The notes beneath the pieces are model-generated. The model did no database searches. It had not been told where the DNA came from and was given only the letters and a program-made list of their open reading frames with translations. Of a stretch of DNA of 64,000 nt, positions 1-12,126 are shown piece after piece. A program made the translations under genes and the position numbers. Origin of the DNA: Vespula vulgaris (lineage: Eukaryota > Arthropoda > Insecta > Hymenoptera > Vespidae); NCBI RefSeq assembly GCF_905475345.1, contig NC_066600.1, forward strand, positions 468,501-532,500, written 5' to 3'. The first letter of the stretch is position 1; every line of letters starts with the position of its first letter.

Positions 1-180
1 ACAATTTTTCCACTTGCTGATAGTGAAGTTCTTAATCGATCATTTGAACGGCAGCAGCAATTCATAGTAAATAATTACTTTATCCTTTACGTCCATCACA
101 CCCAGCATCATCTTTCTTAGCACCAAATCTGACTTTTCGATTTGCTTTCCGTTTGTAGAACTTCTTCTGCCTCAACTAGG
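1..180 (-). mobile_element. Mariner transposase relic, central/C-terminal part
   Basis: On the minus strand the sequence reads a QTESKSKS-like stretch, a frame break, then MLGV...IIYYELL, matching the mariner transposase segment that normally includes VMLSVWWDWKG and YYELLP. Stops and a frameshift show it is dead. It continues beyond the left edge. Confidence 0.6.
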
Positions 181-354
181 ATCATTTTTGAATATAGTCA
201 ATAATGAGTTGCTTGAATTATATAGATGATAGTATCTCAATAATACATCAATTCTTCAAAATCATAAATTTCTTCTTCATTTTTTTCAATCATTGATATG
301 TTTTAATAAATTTTAGATGAATAAATAAACATAATCACAGCCATTATAAAAATA
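181..354. other. AT-rich spacer
   Basis: No gene, repeat or signal recognised between the mariner relic and the decayed exon-like block. Confidence 0.4.
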
Positions 355-1195
355 CTTATTGATTTGTGTCCTTTTGAATGGAAGACTATTATTCTCCGTG
401 GCCTTTCATCACCTTTTTCCCCATTGTTTTTCTTTCCGTTTGGGTCAATTGGTTTTATTTAAATCAATTCCAAATTCGACAAGAAGAGATTCTGCTGTTT
501 TATCAAATTTCTTTTCTATCTCACCCAGAGATAATTGGCCAATACAATGTGCCGTACCAAGTCTTCTTGCGATTTATCATTTTAAGTCCTGAAATAATTC
601 AATTAAAACATATATTACATTACTATCATACAAATAATTGATTGTAAAGATTTTCTATGGACTTACAGTGGTGTTGAATTAATATTTCAATACTTTGCAG
701 GGTAAACTGGCCATTTTTGAAAAGGTAGTTTTCCTAAAAATCAAACCTTCTGATAAACGTCTAATAGATAACATAATATGTACAGTTACATGTGTAGACA
801 ATATTAGAAATAAAAACTAACCGTTTTCAATGTGAAAGAGGATCTGCTTTCCATATTCTTCTCCTATCGTTTCTCCATAGCTGACTTATATTTAAATATT
901 TAACCTAATACTAATTTCTAACCTTAAATTATATACGCGAATAATAGAAGTCAAAGAAGTAAACAGAAATAAAATTACAAATAGAAATCAATACAAAAGT
1001 GATCATCCTAATTATCTAATATTTTGAATTAAATTTCATATTTGATTATTTTTCTACATAACATATTTACTACTTATATTGAAATTTAAACGAAACGTTT
1101 CTTGGTATTATTCAAATCCAAATAATCAAATTTGATAAAACTGCCGCCCTTTCAAAAGGCGGCTTTTCATTGAATATTTTTGTAATTATTCCTTA
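355..1195 (-). pseudogene. Decayed exon-like block, copy A (unknown gene)
   Basis: This is one of three similar blocks (others at 10190-11470 and 30840-31395). On the minus strand it holds an exon-like segment with the frame KQILFHIEN ending in GTTAGT at 821. A second segment around 660-770 (frame with SKMASL) ends in GTAAGTCC. A third begins after TTATTTCAG near 600. Splice-like signals and parts of the frame are shared between copies, but this copy has several in-frame stops. The distal 1040-1190 part (with the ACTGCCGCCC...AAAGGCGGC stem) recurs at 17130-17282 and near 11407. The protein family is not recognised, so it may be a dead gene or simply non-coding DNA. Confidence 0.45.
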
Positions 1196-1275
1196 AAAAT
1201 TGTATTCGTGTTAAAAATTATGATATCTTAAAAACAAGAGAAGATGAAAAAGAAATTCAGTATATTTTGAACTTT

Positions 1276-1279
<4 letters not shown>

Positions 1280-1340
<61 letters not shown>
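1280..1340. repeat. 61-base poly(A) tract
   Basis: Uninterrupted run of adenines. It could be the tail of a retroposed sequence or a slipped homopolymer; no retroposed gene is visible just upstream. Confidence 0.9.
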
Positions 1341-1342
<2 letters not shown>

Positions 1343-1559
1343 AGAATGCGCCTCAAGTTTTTGTGCTCAAAATAGGTAAATTATCGAAGATATTCTAATT
1401 GTCCAATTACATCGTTTTCATTATAAATGGTATAATGAAACAATTTATTTTTGAGTTAAAACATCAAGAAACGTTTTTCTATTAACGAATCACTATTAAC
1501 ATTACTACAAATTATATTAACTACAAATTGAATGATTTATTTTTCGTTTAATATAATAT

Positions 1560-1670
1560 ACGTTAATTTAATATATTATATATATATATATTATATACAT
1601 ATCCATATAACATATTATATATATATATATGTACATTTAATAATTTTATATTTAATACATTTAATATAAA

Positions 1671-1720
<50 letters not shown>

Positions 1721-1765
1721 TATATATATAAATATATATAATATATAATAATAATTATATTATAA
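1560..1765. repeat. Compound (TA)n microsatellite
   Basis: Alternating TA runs broken by short ATTAATA motifs. Nothing else is visible here. Confidence 0.9.
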
Positions 1766-1769
1766 TAAA

Positions 1770-2330
1770 TATATGAAAATATTTAGGATCGAAGTAAAAG
1801 ATAAAGATAAATTATATAATACGTGCAGACGACTAAATGAAGATAAATACAAATACAAATAACAACAAATAAACACATTATAAATATCTTTTTGTCCGTT
1901 TCTGATCACGTAGTCTGAAATAAATACAAAAATTATTATGTAATGTAATATTAACATGCAAGTATTGTAAGTATTTATAAGAAAAAATATTATATAAGTT
2001 TATTTCTAAGTTAATTGCAAAGAAAATGTATCGAATTTGGGAAGAACTAGCCAAAATATTTCTATCTGATAAGAAGAAATTATAGTAAAAAAAATTAGAC
2101 CTCAATATTGCGTTATTGATAGATCGGAACAAAGTTTTATGACAACCTGTTAATTAAAAAAAGAGATTGTCAAGCATTACGTCAATCATTACGTTGTGCA
2201 AATGTCAAACAAACGTTCCTAAGTATTTTTATATCATTACAAATGTTTCACTAAATTTCCTAATTCAAATAATTCGAATTACATTTTCTTCTCTGTTTAA
2301 TATTATGTAATAATACACCAAAGACAAATT
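1770..2330. repeat. AT-rich segment shared with blocks B and C
   Basis: Positions 1780-1960 match one arm of the 17.3/18.9 kb inverted repeat. Positions 1980-2250 match 16990-17070 and 34226-34530. No coding signal. Confidence 0.6.
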
Positions 2331-2588
2331 ACACTTTGTAAAATATAGTTTAAAATAATAATAAAAGGCTATATAATTTTTTATAGTATATTATAAAAGA
2401 GTGTCTCGTAATATTGGATACAGAATTGTATAAAATAATGTATGATGTAAGATTTGTAACATAACTGACAGATACGTATATAAAATTATACAATTACCTA
2501 TAACACGTTATATAAAAAAAAAGTCTATGAAAACAAATTCTTGTGTCAGATATTGAATGTTATAAAGTTCAAATATGATTTATCTTAC
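2331..2588. repeat. Single copy of the segment that forms the 160-bp array in block C
   Basis: Contains the TAGAT/CAGATACGTA..., CAATTACCTATAACA and TCAGATATTG elements in the order seen in each unit of the 38.04-41.69 kb array. Only one copy is present here. It ends at the conserved minus-strand donor. Confidence 0.65.
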
Positions 2589-2960
2589 CTAAAGGATGCT
2601 TTCACAAATTTATCGATCGCTTTTTGAGCTCTTTGGATGTTGTTATAGATGTGTAGTTCACTTTTGAATATTAATAAATCTTTGTTAGACGTCAAAATGA
2701 ATCAGGCCGTGTCACGATGGCACAACTGTCGGAGAGCGCCTGAGTGAAGGAACCTTCTTTTAGGGAATACCGTAATATTCAAATATGAAATAAATCCCGG
2801 CTCCCCCACTGTCTATCAGCTCTTCCACGACCCCGCATCCCGTATAAAACCTTACCGTGAGCATGCGCCATTTACATCTCCCACTTTTTAGCTATCCTAC
2901 GTATTTGATTCGTCCACGGAAGTACAGCCCCTGTAATCCCTACCAGGTGGCACGGATAAA
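2589..2960 (-). promoter_or_regulatory. Conserved promoter-like segment plus first-exon-like sequence, copy A
   Basis: On the minus strand a segment ends at 2589 in a consensus GTAAGATAA donor, with upstream conserved sequence including NNIQRAQKAID in one frame. Further upstream at 2861-2868 is GCATGCGC, half of the NRF-1/Ewg palindrome, flanked by GAG and CATTTA, then CCCACTTTTTAG and GTACAGCCCCTGTAATCC. The same elements, order and spacing occur at 19.23-19.60 and 41.70-42.10 kb. Retention of the GC-rich core in all three diverged copies suggests a regulatory role; the transcript it might drive is not identified. Confidence 0.45.
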
Positions 2961-4330
2961 TTTGGATCGATATTACCGTAGCAACAAATAGCTCTTTACA
3001 ATTCTCTTTCTTTTCTTTTCAATTCTATTCTCTCCTTTCGATTCCCCCTATCGATTATTCTTTATACGCGTATCCTTTTTTCATTTCACTCTTTAGAAAG
3101 CGCAGTTCCTCTATCTCTTTCTTTTGGAAGGGAATTCTTTTGTAAATTTATTTATTCGTTATAAATAATATTTTTTAATATTTTTTGGGGAATTTATTTA
3201 TTTACATTTATTTGCATTTAATTAAAGAAAGGGAGGATTGACACATATATTTAATTAAAGGATAGGAAGTACAGAATTTGAAACATCGTATTTAGATGGG
3301 TTGTATTTGTATATTTCTACACCATTTATAGCTTATACTTTACCTGATGTTGGTCGCTGATGGATGTTCGACAGGAAAAAATAGAATAGTAGAGATCTTG
3401 ATTATTCACCTAAGTAATAATTAAAAGTAAATGTTGACGAAGTGTTGCATCGTATATGTGCTTTTCGAGGACTTAAATCATTCGGATAATGCCATTCCCA
3501 ACGTTATAAAAAAGCTAATAAAAAATCATTGCTGTATGTTTTATGCGTTATACGCAATGAAAAATAAGCAATGTGTAATTTAGTATGTAGAATGCGAATT
3601 ATTAGCAGCTAAAAATATTATTGCGTTATCCTTTTTAAAAATCTCGAAAAAAGCGTTATTTTAATTTTACGAAAATTCAGTTGTCTGTACAAAGCGATTA
3701 AATCATCGACGTAGTAAATTGCTCTCAAAGCAAAGCGAGACTACTAATTGAGTAACGTAGGTACGTAAGCGCCTAATTAAATCGCGTAGCTAACCAAATC
3801 GTGCAATATTCCGCTACGAGCTTATTGAGAGGGATGCACGAGAAAATATACCTTTTATACCTGAAGTGGTTATTCTCTAAAGAGGGTTTATACACACATA
3901 CACGCGTACGTACGTGCTTTTACCACTTAACCCCTACCTAAACGCATCGTTCAAGAGCTGAGGCAGATCGAGGGAAGTATAATAAAGCGTTTAATATGGT
4001 GGTACCTAACGATACACGTGCTGACTCATACTCATTCTGTTAAATCCCTATCAAATCTGGTATAACGAGGGTATTTGCGCAAAGCTCCAAATTAATTCGT
4101 ACTAATCCGCGCTGAATTTCTCGATAAAAATTGAATGGAATATTCTTCCGAAGTATTTTTTTGAAATATTTTTATAAAATGTGAATATGAAATATTTTTT
4201 ACAAATACACGTCCTGAATATTATAACAAACAAATTGGAACTATATATTTTTACGAATTTAAATGTCTGAATTTGAAATGTCATATACATGAGAAATCAA
4301 TCATCGATCGAATCCGAGATGCGTATAAGC
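2961..4330. repeat. Conserved non-coding part of duplicated block A
   Basis: Matches 19600-21410 in B and 42100-43530 in C in patches, for example around the ACCTTTTATACCTGAAGT and CATTAAATCCCTAT motifs. No open frame is retained across copies. Confidence 0.6.
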
Positions 4331-4332
4331 TC

Positions 4333-4578
4333 CTAATTCTCACCCTCGTCTTCAACTTTTCTCTCTCTTTGTTCTTCTTCTCCTTCTACTTCAGGATCGA
4401 TTAACAGATTTTTCATATCAGGGTGATCGTTAATCTTTCTTGTTTCTTCGTTTCTAATCAGACCGATGGTCTTGAAATAAATATTGTTATCGCGTCTATG
4501 ATTATTTAAACAAGTGCAATTCAAATCATCGTTAGATCGACGTATAAGAATATTCTCAACGTTATGATCGATCTCCAT
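4333..4578 (-). CDS. Possible exon remnant, acidic C-terminus (unknown)
   Basis: An 81-codon frame beginning MEIDHNVENILIRRSNDDLN and ending in acidic EVEGEEE/VEDEGE. Block B (21420-21620) keeps part of the same frame (INHNAE-FL-YR-NDNLN, then an Arg-rich or acidic low-complexity tail depending on frame). Both end in a G-GTRAG donor-like site. Block C is broken. Frame retention in two copies is weak evidence that this was once coding. No known domain. Confidence 0.25.
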   Translation of the reverse strand: MEIDHNVENILIRRSNDDLNCTCLNNHRRDNNIYFKTIGLIRNEETRKINDHPDMKNLLIDPEVEGEEEQRERKVEDEGEN

Positions 4579-6117
4579 TTGTTCTTTTTGACAACGTCGA
4601 CTACTTTTCAGAGTGGAAAAAGGTAGACATAAGTAGGATTCTTCGATGAAATATTCTCCTCTTACGGAATATTACCTTGTTAGAAGAATTCTGCTTTGAA
4701 ACAGATTTCAGATACGACGTCGGACCCTCCTTTGTCAACCTATCTCTCCCAATCGATTATACTCCCTCGCTAAAGCTGCTTTCAGTTCCTTTGAAAAAGA
4801 AATGCTGTTTTCTCATTCCACCTATAGACTTTGGTAAAACAGAAGCATCTTAGTCTCGTTATATCGGATTACTTTCTATGATGTCAAAGTACGTATTCCC
4901 TAACAATATAAATTCTCTTTTGCTATGTATTTTTACGAATCGTTTTAAAACGAGAACCTTAAAAAGGAAAGGAAATACCTTGTCTTTAAATCCAGCAATT
5001 TATAATATCTCCAAAAGGCAAAAATATATGGAAACCATTGATAATCCTCAATAATAAAATATTGCAGATCGTTGCTACAGTAACTCGATATGCGTTGCTC
5101 CAGCAGCACGCATAAGGTAGATGTGTATTTTCGTTTTTCTCCTTCTTTTAAATTCGAGCTATACCAAAGGCACATGTCACCGTCGATGAATAATGTATTC
5201 CTATAAAATTTGCAAAATAAAAACTGTAAAATTTTAAAAAACACCGTTTTAAACGATAACATCCGACAACTTCGGAAATATTGAATATTCAATTGGGTCA
5301 TGGTAGGTGAAGGACGTGTTTTTCACGTAGTGGGTGAAGGATTATTCGATTTCCACATAAATATAATAATTCTTATGATATTAATTTCTTATAATATAAA
5401 TATAAGTAATATAAATATGAGAATTATAGGAAGAAACTAATTAGGTAATGTTTAATAATAATTATAATAACAAACAGGAAATCCTTCTGCAGCTAATTAA
5501 TTCCATCTGATCTAATTTTTACTTTTATAAAAATATCGGAAAAATAAATATTCCTTGCAAAGAAGCGATCAGTAAACATGAAGCAAAATGCTCGGGGCAA
5601 TATATGCTTATGCAATACAGATTAAAAGCAAACAAAAATAATATGTAGACGTCAAAGGAAATTCATTTCAATCAAAGCCATAATCGGCCCTTTTGACTCT
5701 TTTGACCGTGTAATAGGAAATGTTGATTGACTTGCGGAAAGTCCATTGAAAGGAAATACATCAAAGAGAGATCAAATAACGAAAAAAACAAATATGATCA
5801 AAGATCTTCTGATTCCATGTTTCATTACTACGTAATAAGGAAAAGTAAATATTTTAATTAAAATAATCCGAAAAGAACGAAAAGGGAATAATATCGCGAA
5901 AGAAGTTTTAATGCAATATTTTTTATCAATCGAACAGTATTGAAATAAATATTCAGAGCGGAACAAATTTCTCGGGGGATTTTACAAAGAGAAATATATT
6001 ATAATTTACGAAGAAAATTATGAAAATATAGGAAAAAGAGAGATCTTGGAACTAATTAAATAGGCATTAAAAATAGCCACTGAAAAGCAAGGTACAAAGT
6101 AAAATATCATTTTCGAA
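4579..6117. repeat. Conserved non-coding part of duplicated block A, distal
   Basis: Collinear with 21620-23455 and 44000-45600; for example TGTAATAGGAAATGTTGATT at about 5709-5728 recurs with changes at 22808 and 45216. It ends at the junction with ABCB8 exon 5 sequence near 6118. Open frames here are not shared between copies. Confidence 0.6.
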
Positions 6118-7258
6118 CAAATTAGTTTCTGCTTGAAATAAATCAATATACCAAATCCTAAATTTTCATATAACTCGGATGCTTCTTAAACTTCTTCGGA
6201 AGATACTTTTGTTTTTCGGTTTTCTGCTGCAAACGGTCTCATCTGTAAAAAGATGATCATTATAAAAATTAATGTTACATTGTTATATCATTCGAGTACA
6301 TAGTGTAATACTAAGTCTATCGTTCGTATATTCGTTCGTATATCGATTCGTATCTGATAGCATCTACTCGTGCAGCTATAGCTTTCGAAATTTGATCTTG
6401 TGCATCTTTAGACAAATTAGGCTGTTTCCTAGTACGGGATAGTAAATAATATATAGATATAGTTGGCATGTATAACAAGATTGCAGCTGTCAGTTGAGGC
6501 GATAGCATTATTACGGGAATAACGCAAAAAGATATATGTATACATTGAATGTACTATCGATATCTCGAATATCGCTTGTTAGTCGACTCGATACTTCCCC
6601 TTTATTATGATCGATTTTTATTATATGAGAAAGTATCCGAATAGAAACGAAAGTAAAAAGTGCTTACGATATCTACATTTTATTATGATTTAAAAGAACA
6701 AATAACAAACTACCCTTTATCTCTGTTAGAATTCAATTTGTTATAAAATTTACATTCTCGTTCAACATAAATACGTGCCAACATAATAGTATTTTCTTTA
6801 TCTTGGACCATTTCATTTGTCAATACGTTTATTATATTACCACCAAGTAATATCCTCTACAAATAAGAAATATATTTAATGTAGTGGTTCGAGATGTAGG
6901 AATGAATTTAAACATAGGCGGTAAAAACGATGCCATCGGATTCGATAAGACCGAGCGCCCAGCCAAGCAAATAAATTTAATTAAAGATAAATAATTTAAT
7001 ATGCATTGATTACGAATAAAAAATTAATAAATCAATATTCGTTTATTACCAATAATAAATTAATAAGGTAATATTTATCGTCCGAAAAATAAATTTTATA
7101 TCTATGTTGATTACTATATAATTCAATATAATTTCAATTCAAAATTCAAATTACTATGTTAATATCTATATAATTCAATTTTGATGGGAGTATTTTTTGC
7201 TGCATTTATTTTTAACTATACAGACAGTTGAAGGAAGGAAATCTTGTTCTGTCAAAAA
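6118..7258 (-). pseudogene. ABCB8 fragment, exons 5(part)-4-3 and intron 2, copy A
   Basis: Exon 5 first part is at 6118-6242 and ends at the acceptor side. Exon 4 is at about 6321-6665, with an internal deletion and an added TTCGTTCGTATA repeat. Exon 3 is at about 6745-6855 and has lost about a third of its length. Intron sequence follows to about 7258, matching 51290-51360. Exons 1, 2 and 6-9 are missing, so there is no ATP-binding domain. Frame breaks and deletions make it a dead partial duplicate of the gene at 49-52 kb. Confidence 0.85.
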
Positions 7259-7289
7259 TTAAGCCAGAAATTCCGATACCTCGATATCT

Positions 7290-9050
7290 TCGTTTAGTGT
7301 CTTTATTGTCGATGACTATTCCCTTAGCAACAGTATCTACATCATAACTTCCATATTGAAAACGCTTGAACCGAATATGAGCCACGCCCATTGGTACTGG
7401 CTGCGATCGATCGGAGCTACTAATTATTTCTGTCGTTAGAATCGTATCTTTTTCTTATTTCGTAGTAAAATTTCAAAATGTATCGTTTTTTTTTTCTCTT
7501 TTTTTCCAAGATTCATTTACAAGATGTAATAATAAATTTTAATTTTTAAAGTTTAAATGTTATTCGTGTAGATGCTTGTCGCGAAAGTACTCGTTGCAAA
7601 ACATCTTTAACGATTATATGAGATAGATACAGAAATTAAATAAATTACGAAGACGACCTCCCTTCGAATTTGCCAAGCCCTTGCCAAAACCGGTCGAAAA
7701 AAACGCGGTAAAGAATGAGGGCAAAAATAATGGGAGAACGTTACACCATTACGGAATTTATAAAACTCAGAAATGTGATATTTCTCTTTTTACATCTATA
7801 TCCTTCTTCAAATAGTTCAAAATTGTTTTCTGCTCAATATTTAGTTCCTTAGCGACATCAAAATGTATCGAGTTTCTTCTTTATTTTTGCTCATTTTCAA
7901 GATATTATAATTTACGTTTAAATGTTACTCGTGTAGATACTTGTCGCAAAGATATTTATCGCAAAATATTTGACAATTATTCCGTTACGAGATAGATTCA
8001 GAAATTGGATAAATTACGAGAAGGATTTCTCTTCGAATTTGCAAAGCCGTTACCAAAATCGGTCGAAAGAAATGCATTTGAAAAATGAAGGAAGAACGTT
8101 ACGCCATTACGAAATATTTATTATATTTTTTATATTTTTTATTTACGTTACGCCATTACGGGATATTTCTTATATTTTTTTTATATCTATCTTTCAAATG
8201 GTCCGAAAGTGTTTTCTAGTCAATATTTAATTCCTTAATGACTTCGTCAACGGCAATTGTCTCATAAATTATTCTCATATCGAAGCCCATTAACGCTATT
8301 ACGTGCTGCATATTGCATCGATCTCACTCACATTGCATCGATCAATAAACATGACAAATCTTTTTGATTGACTTTTATTTGGCTTTAGTCGTATCCTTCT
8401 TTTTTTTTTTTTTTTTTTTTTATAGGAAACAAAATGTATCGATTTTTTTATTTTTTTATTTTTGCTCATTTTTAAGCCATAATTGAAACGTTTAAATGCT
8501 ACTCGAGTAGATGCTTGTCGCGAAAGTACTTGTTGCAAAACATTTGACAATTATTCCGTTACGAGATAGATATATCAGATAAATTAGGAAGACGATCCCC
8601 CTTCGAATTTGCACAAATTCCTTTGTCAAAACCGGTCGAAAGAAATGCATTTGAAAAATGAAGGGGGAACGTTACGCCATTGTGAAAAACTCGAAAATGG
8701 AATATTCTTTATTTTCCATCCTCTTTCAATTGGTTCAAAATTGTTTTCTGGTCAATTTTTAGTTCTTTAGCGACATCATCTAGATCAGTTCATAGAAAAA
8801 TGTTATAACTTACTTTCATATTGGGAAGATTGAAGCTGCTACATGCTCGGCCCAGCCATACTGCGTCGACGAAGAAACATCACAAATCTTTTTGATTGAC
8901 TTTTAATTGACTTGGGGCACGTTTTTCTTTGCTTTTCTCTTTTCCTTTTCCTTTTTTTTTTTGAAATACAATTTTTTTGAATTTTTTTCTGTATTTTCAT
9001 TGATATTCCAGATATTTTGATAAATTTTATTTTTAACAAATTATATAGAA
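7290..9050 (-). mobile_element. Mariner HTH-derived tandem array, block A (about 3-4 units)
   Basis: Minus-strand units carry broken pieces of a mariner transposase N-terminus in fixed order: an M-x-K-N-E-E-E-I type start, FKRFQYGSYDV (first HTH end, at 7380-7340), and DDVAKELKIDQKTILNQLK (second HTH, 8793-8735). The AACGTTTAAATG landmark recurs near 7545, 7905 and 8475. One unit lacks the HTH1 portion. Stops and frameshifts are everywhere. The array begins inside intron 2 of the ABCB8 fragment. Confidence 0.7.
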
Positions 9051-9940
9051 ATAGACGAATATAAACATACCCGTTTTAAAAATACTCTTAAAAAATCAGT
9101 TGCAAAACTTAAAAATCTCTTTTCTGTCACACGCTATGATATAACATTTCACTGCAGCTATTGAGCCTCCTTTTTCTCCTAACGATTGGAACTTCAGCGA
9201 CGAAGATGTGGACGAAATATGAACTAAGTCTATCTCATTGGTGTGTAAGGCTGTGTTAGTGTTTCCCTCTGACGCACACATAATAATAGGTATTATATAG
9301 GTTCGAGCCAGTAGGTTTAATAAAGTGTAAAAACAAACTTTTCAGTTTCAGATATATATATTGTTTTTTCACAACAAAGTATATCAAAATACACGTAGTT
9401 AATACACACATAGACATAGGATAGATACAATTTGTTTGTCGATAAATATAAAGAATACAATAAATATGCGTAAATAAACATAGGATAGATACAATTTGTT
9501 TTTCGATAAATACAAGAATACAATAGAATGCAATAAATATGATAGATAAGACCTAGTACAGTAGTAAATCTGTGAGAGAAAAGTAAAACTTTGTGGAACG
9601 TTTTTTTAAAAATAATTATACACAATGTGACGTGAACCCCTACAGAGCAAACCATAACAACGTAGCGCTGGAAGAAAGATCTCTTGGATAACGTGGAAAC
9701 GAACTCGTGTTTTAATCCATTAAGAAAACAGCAGGATTAGAGACGTGTTCGGTATTGTTATACTTCTTTCCCTATAGCTTGTGGATTAATATTTTGCAGA
9801 CCCTATGACAATCGATGCATTATAATATAAATGGTTATAACAAAAACATGCTTATAATAAATACTTAAAAAATATGTTACCTGCTACGTATTGTATAAAC
9901 ACCGTGCTTGTAGTCGCTTATACAGCTGCTAAAACCTGTT
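9051..9940. repeat. Array-flanking tail of block A
   Basis: Matches 29200-29900 in block B, for example the CGACGAAGATGTGGACGAAA and GATAACGTGGAAACGAA regions. It contains a local duplication at 9416-9545 (ACATAGGATAGATACAATTT repeated). No gene recognised. Confidence 0.6.
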
Positions 9941-10115
9941 TTGTAGTGGTTGTACTCTCATCTCATTGCTCCTGTTTCTGTTATATTTTTCTGTCTTCAA
10001 TAGTTGAAATGACAACTATTGTATTCGCGTCGATTCATCAATGTTTATCTAACGCATTGTTTCATTTCGATTGCCTGGCGCAATTTTTCCAATCATTCAT
10101 TCGTCATCTTTCGAA
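9941..10115 (-). mobile_element. Mariner transposase relic, LEKLRQAIE segment
   Basis: Minus strand reads LEKLRQAIEMKQC, a stop, then MNRREYNS, corresponding to the mariner stretch before and into the second catalytic-Asp motif (NRRGV-F-DNARPHTS in the family). The catalytic motif itself is destroyed. Confidence 0.5.
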
Positions 10116-10189
10116 TGGACGGCTATTAATTCCAAATTAATTGAATAATATTGCCAAGTTGAAATCAAAGTGATCTCATCGACTGGTTA

Positions 10190-11470
10190 AATGTTCAGCA
10201 GCTTTCATGAACTTTTTGTCATTGCTTTTCTTTCCACTTGGAACAAATCGTTTTGTTGGAAAGCTTTTCAAATTCGATGGGAAGTAGTTTTTTTTAACTT
10301 ATCTAATTTCTTTTCCATATCATCAAAGGGTTAATCCTCCAATACATTGATTGGTATTTGTGTGACAAGCATTTAAACGAGCAGCTCGTGTATCTTTCAC
10401 TACGACAACCCTTCCTGTTTTTCTTTGAAAACCTTGAAATAATTCAATTGGAAATATACATTATATCATGGCCACACAAATAATTGATTCTGAAGCTTCT
10501 CCGCAGACCCATAGATAATGTTTCTTTGGAGGATTTTAAAATAAGATATAAATTCCATTTTTTCCATTTTTGCAAAATCAATTGCAATCAAATTGCATAA
10601 GCAATTTTGCTAAACGTGGTATCATTTTGACAATGCCTAATAAAAAAGTAGATATATTACATTTACAAAAGTTAATGTATCATTCTAAAATTGAAATAAA
10701 CTCGAATGAAATATACCAAAACTGTTTGAAGCCACGAATGCCTCAAATATTGTAGAAATATTTGAAGCTACAAAAGCCACTCTACCGTCTATATCTTCAA
10801 ATGTCTTAGATTCATTATTTTTCTATTCTTCCTGCAGGTTGCAAAGTTCGTATATAGCTTTTCTTCCTTCTTCGCTTAAAAATTGTAAGAATAGAAATCA
10901 AGAAGCTTTGCTAATTCTCTCACAGAAGCAAATTTTACTCCTATAATAGAAAAAACTATTTACTACTATAATAGAAAAAAATTAACAAACGTTATAGTGA
11001 TGTAAGGCATACGATGTGAAACAAAAACTAACCTTTTTAAATGGAGTTGGCAGTATTTCATGAAAGTTTCGTTCTCTGATTCGTTTCATTCGATGACAGA
11101 TGACTTATATTTAAATATTACATCGAAAATCTGTTATTTTGTAATCTTGGATAACAAATTTGTGTAAGAGTCAAACATGTAAACAGTAATAACATGAACA
11201 ATAGATATCAGTAAAAAACGCAGTGGAAATCATAGTTACCTGACATTATCATTTATATACAGAAATGTTTGAAATCTAACAGTCTTTCCATTTCACATTT
11301 AATTTCTTAGTCTTTATACTTATTAGTACGTTAATTTGGGAAAAACGTTCCTTTGTATTTCACCGGCCGGTAATACCATTCTAGTACAACTCAGATGATA
11401 GAAGCAATCAATTTGGCGCGCTTTCTAAAGGCGACTTTTCATCGAACGTTTTGGAAACGGTCTAAAATGT
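10190..11470 (-). pseudogene. Decayed exon-like block, copy B (unknown gene)
   Basis: Paralogue of 355-1195 and 30840-31395. The minus strand shows an ATG-started segment, frame MKRIRERNFHEILPTPFKK, ending in GTTAGT at 11032. A downstream segment includes DDMEKKLDKLKKT. Only fragments of frame are shared with the other copies. No known family. Confidence 0.4.
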
Positions 11471-11602
11471 ATTTGTTTACTTATTTGAAAGTTGTTATGC
11501 CATAAAAGTGAAAAGGAACGAAGAAAAAATTTGATTGGGAATTTCTGTTACAAGAGAGGATAAAATGTGATTGAAATTGCTAAAAAAATTAGCGACGTTT
11601 AG

Positions 11603-12126
11603 GGATGACGTGGAATAAAGGCTCTTCGCAAGTGTTTTCGTTAAAGTGCTTTCAATACTGTAGTTTTGATGAAAATGGTACTATCGACGTTGGCAAAGAA
11701 TTAGACGATTACGAGACAGTTTTGAACGAGTATGAAAGGGAGCTCCATGTTGTGTGCGGCTTCATAAATACGGAAAAGTTTAATTGAAAGATTAACGATT
11801 CTATTAAAAAAAAAAAAAAAAAAAATCTATTATTCTATAGATAAATATATGTTAATCTATAATTATTAAATACCGATTAATAATATATATAATTATTATT
11901 AAATATAATTATTATAATTATTAAATAGTAAATTAAATTAATTACAATTATAGAAATCCATTAATCTATAGATTGTAATAAAATAAAATGAAACTTAATC
12001 AAAGTATCCGTAAAACGACTCGTTACTGAAGGTAATTTAAGAACATTATCATCATGAGGAGGAAGAAGAAGAAGAAGAAACTGCTCCTGCGGGATCAGAC
12101 TATTGATTATAGTCTGACTGTCTAGT
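11603..12126 (+). mobile_element. Exon-like mariner HTH unit 1
   Basis: Opens after TTTAG and closes at a GTAAGTAATTCG donor. Within it, 11605-11787 encodes SLKCFQYCSFDE and DVGKELDDYETVLNEYER, recognisable as the end of the first HTH and the whole second HTH of a mariner transposase. A stop follows at 11785. An A18-20 tract and TA-rich filler lie between this and the donor. Confidence 0.5.
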
